Source of the DNA: Priapulus caudatus
Lineage: Eukaryota; Priapulida; Priapulimorpha; Priapulimorphida; Priapulidae
Assembly (NCBI RefSeq): GCF_000485595.1
Contig: NW_014578115.1
Span: 50,626-70,865, forward strand
Direction: 5' to 3'
DNA: 20,240 nucleotides
Part shown: in pieces, positions 17,815 to 20,240 of the stretch
How positions within the stretch are numbered: the stretch's first letter is position 1
How the letters are laid out: each line of letters begins with the position of its first letter
Made by a program: the position numbers and the translations under genes
The notes under the pieces: generated by a model
The model's database searches: none
Seen by the model: only the letters and a program-made list of their open reading frames with translations
Told to the model about the DNA's origin: nothing

Positions 17815-18726
17815 CAAATGCAGAAACGAGTCGTTTTTTCTCTGCAGCTCTTCGATGAATCTATTATGCTCTTCGATTTGTTTCTGTTGAATTTTCACGG
17901 ATTTTGGTTTCTGCTGCTGCTGTTGCTGCTGCTGTTGTTGTTGCTGCTGTTGTTGGTACTGATGGTGCTGCATCATCAGCTGCTGCTGTGCGACAGCAAG
18001 TGCCTGCGGACTCACGGACATCGCACGAGAGCTGTGGTACTCCGCGGATTTGGATTCTGGCGACAGGTTCTCGCTGGACGCTTCACGTTTGTTGTTCACA
18101 TTGTTCACATACGGCCAGGCAGGTGGCGCTGAGAATCGCCGCTCCATGATCCACCGCTGGCTCTCCGGTATCATAGCGAGAAAGTCGCGGTAGGGGTGGT
18201 CTACAGGTATCAGTATCTTCTCTCCGCCTCCTCCCACAGCCTCAGCTGCCCCTTTCTCCCGTGCCCCTAGCTCGCACTCCATCTGCACGTCATCGTCGTC
18301 GTCTCGGAATTCTTCCGGGATCTCCTTCTTGATCATCTCTGCAGGAAGATATTCGACTACATCCGCCGCCATTTTCTCTGTATCGCGGTTCTCGGCGGGG
18401 GTGCCGCCGTGCGGCGACGCATCGCGCAGAGGGCGCTTCAGCTGAGATTCAAGGATCGGAGATCGGTACTTTGTGTCCAACACAGCCTTGCTGACAGTGA
18501 TATCCGGCTGCGGTGTGGGGGCGCCACCGGCAACGTCGAAGCCCTGCACGGATATCGCGTCGGAGAGGCTGCGTGCCTTGTGACACTTGAGCTTCAGATT
18601 CATGAAGAGGCTGGGATCGTCGGTGACGGCGCATCCACGGTTGCCGGCCAGCAGTCCCGCGTGGTGGTGATGCTGCTGCAGCTCCATGTGGCCGGTCGTT
18701 CGTAATCCAGCGACAACGCTCTGCAC
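17815..18726 (-). CDS. HR4: Nuclear receptor HR4/NR6A-like, exon coding the N-terminal A/B region (304 codons)
   Basis: This is the N-terminal modulator region of a nuclear receptor transcription factor. The acceptor is a pyrimidine-containing TTACAG before GTGCAGAGC, and the donor is CATTTG|GTAAGTGAG. The 912 bp are 304 whole codons, phase 0 at both ends, and join in frame to the exon at 16427. Residues 17-22 are glutamine/histidine-rich. A sumoylation-type motif IKKE (132-135) is followed by an acidic run (about 142-146). Residues 170-200 (ILIPVDHPYRDF onward) look ordered. A 15-residue polyglutamine run (258-272) of mixed CAG/CAA codons precedes a charged, possibly helical stretch (IEEHNRFIEELQRKN). 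The first methionine is residue 14 (codon 18687-18685). Translation could start there, or further upstream in an exon I cannot see, since no in-frame stop separates it from the acceptor. Open frames on the opposite strand here are shadows. Identity rests on the DNA-binding domain exons. Confidence 0.88.
17911..17955 (-). repeat. CAG/CAA repeat coding polyglutamine
   Basis: Fifteen consecutive glutamine codons, with CAA interruptions, in exon 1 of the receptor gene. CAA interruptions keep the tract less prone to slippage than pure CAG. Confidence 0.95.
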
Positions 18727-19915
18727 CTGTAACACACACAGCACGCACACAGCGGGGTTAGCCAGCCATTACACCACTTGCACCCGCCTGTTCATTGAGT
18801 GCCGCCGCCGCCGACGCTCGATCCGTTCACAATGACAGGGTGGGTTACAACACCTGTAGCTGCTGCCCTCCAACACTGAGCTACCGCCGCGCAATGTGAC
18901 CTACTAAACTTAGTGAACTAGACAGCTAAAGAGCTGAATCTCCTCGCTGACTGACAGGGGGGAGGGGCTAAGGGCCGATCTGAGGGGCGATTGCCCCCGA
19001 ACGAGTCGCGCAACAATGATTGCCCGAGTAAAAACTGATGAACTTATTTCACTTGTTCACCCGCATCACTCGCGCGGTCTGTTTACTTTCACAATGGAAC
19101 ACGTTCACGGAAAGGTCACAGCGGCAAAGAAAGTCTCAATGTAAGGTTTACATCAAAATCTGGTACTCCGATTAATCCACGATATCCCTTCTTAAACAAT
19201 CACGCTGCCGCTCCCGCCCACAGTTTACATACTACGCACGACCGACTAACCACGAAAAGGAAATTAAGAATTCTCGGTCACGTACGTCCGCGTCGATTTG
19301 ACATAATTATACAACGCAAATAGATACTTCACTCTGCTAGACCTGTCAGTGCCCTGCTAGGATATTAATTAAATATGGATTCATTTGTGTTTATCAGTTT
19401 ATAGAAGACATAATGGCAGTGGAACAGATATTCTACAATTTCGCATTCACAATTCTAATTTACTGGAAGTTATCAGGTATTATTATGTGGTATACCACAC
19501 ACTTCTCACTCTTGTCTATCTGTTGATAAACAGGATGCGCGTAAGACATGTGGGTATATATCTCTTATCGTATTTATATTTATATAGACATAGTAGGTGT
19601 CTATAAGCAGGCGGACTTAATCCTGCAGCCAGCGAGGCAAATCTGCCAGTACATTGCTGGTAATTTCCACAATCAACACAATCTCGTTGTCAGTAAGCGA
19701 ATGATTTGCGTTAATTGCACATTGCTGGATTCAGAGCATTTGCACAAACGCGGTGCACACAGCTACTTTGTTTTGCAAGCGGTTCCCCTAAAGCTACTTC
19801 AGCTTGTCCATCACGGCTGCACGGGCCACATACATTAAAAAAATTTGTTTACAATAAGTACATGTATACAGTAAATTTTGCAACCATCGTGAGTGGGTGC
19901 GCGGGTGTTTCAATA
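18727..19915. other. Upstream intron or 5' flank of the HR4-like gene
   Basis: Begins with the acceptor TGTGTGTTACAG of the A/B exon. No further coding exon, TATA-initiator pair or recognisable repeat was found. The open frames at 19385-19606 and 19548-19838 have no domain. The gene's first exon is probably further right. Confidence 0.5.
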
Positions 19916-19917
19916 TA

Positions 19918-19962
19918 TTGACGGACGCACGGACAGACGGACGGACAGACGGACGGGCGGGT
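19918..19962. repeat. (GGAC)n imperfect tetranucleotide repeat
   Basis: GACGGACGGACAGACGG-type units, about ten. The adjoining minus-strand frame (SVRPSVRASV) is the repeat. Confidence 0.85.
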
Positions 19963-20240
19963 GGCGAAATTTTTTTCCCCAAACGGTATAACATAGGAAG
20001 GATTTAGGCGCTTTCTGATTGGCTGGAATTTGGCAAGATGTCAGCCTCCATGACTTGTAACCAAAATCCCCAATTATCTACCAAAAACTCTCCCGAACTT
20101 TCTGTAAGTTAGGTCAAAGTAGTTTTTTTTTTTTTTTTTTTTAAATCAACATGGGTTTGAGTGAATTAACCCAAATTTGATGCCGTTTCTTGACTGATTT
20201 GATTTGACTAAAGAAAACCTTCAAAACAAGAGAACAAACG
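19963..20240. other. Probable dispersed repeat at the right edge
   Basis: Includes a T-run at 20125-20142. A terminal stretch, AACCTTCAAAACAAGAGAAC followed by AAACG, resembles 6239-6262. It runs off the window, so its limits are unknown. Confidence 0.45.

Noticed and set aside
17818-18132. Polyleucine frame on the plus strand, resembling a signal peptide or membrane segment
   Set aside because: Antisense shadow of the polyglutamine codons in the receptor exon.
1-20240. tRNA, 5S rRNA or snRNA genes
   Set aside because: I looked for internal promoter boxes (GGTTCGAATCC-type) and cloverleaf-like pairing by eye and found none. A covariance search would be decisive.

Overview
This is non-model animal genomic DNA. 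It has split genes with GT-AG introns, dense microsatellites and minisatellites, several small non-autonomous transposons, one 10-N assembly gap (10231-10240), and long AT-rich stretches without open frames. The only gene I can support is a nuclear receptor on the minus strand that spans most of the window. Four exons, 18726-17815, 16427-16288, 15199-15051 and 871-810, join in perfect phase into 421 contiguous residues. These form an N-terminal A/B region with a 15-residue polyglutamine run, the complete two-finger DNA-binding domain, and the start of its C-terminal extension. The finger signatures ([44 protein letters not shown]) match the NR6A/HR4 group (arthropod HR4, related to vertebrate GCNF/NR6A1) far better than FTZ-F1/NR5. 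The ligand-binding domain is not visible and should lie beyond the left edge. The true 5' end may lie beyond the right edge.

Layout, left to right (gene reads right to left): 1-809, start of the intron after exon 4, filled with CA/CG, TCA and GGAT microsatellites; 810-871, exon 4; 872-15050, one 14.2-kb intron splitting the DNA-binding domain from its extension. That intron holds GA-rich tracts, a 25-bp minisatellite and a diverged second copy of that block (about 2.8-4.5 kb and 9.6-10.2 kb), a 17/34-bp minisatellite (5.94-6.15 kb), a 44-bp tandem array (8.72-9.12 kb), a 396-bp foldback (10433-10828), a long CA tract (12.2-12.66 kb), a small inverted-repeat element enclosing a CCCTAA telomere-like core (about 13.4-13.65 kb), an hAT-like MITE with an 8-bp target duplication (14503-14721) and a possible pogo/Tigger terminus. 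Then come exon 3; intron 2 with a pyrimidine-rich tract; exon 2; intron 1 with a 604-bp imperfect foldback (16915-17518); exon 1; and about 1.5 kb of upstream intron or 5' sequence.

Organism: a protostome-like invertebrate is most likely, because the receptor resembles HR4. The telomere-like core is TTAGGG/CCCTAA rather than the TTAGG of most arthropods, which leans weakly toward a mollusc, annelid, priapulid or similar lineage. I cannot name the species. I see no convincing second protein-coding gene, tRNA, rRNA or CRISPR array. Nearly all other open frames are translations of simple repeats.
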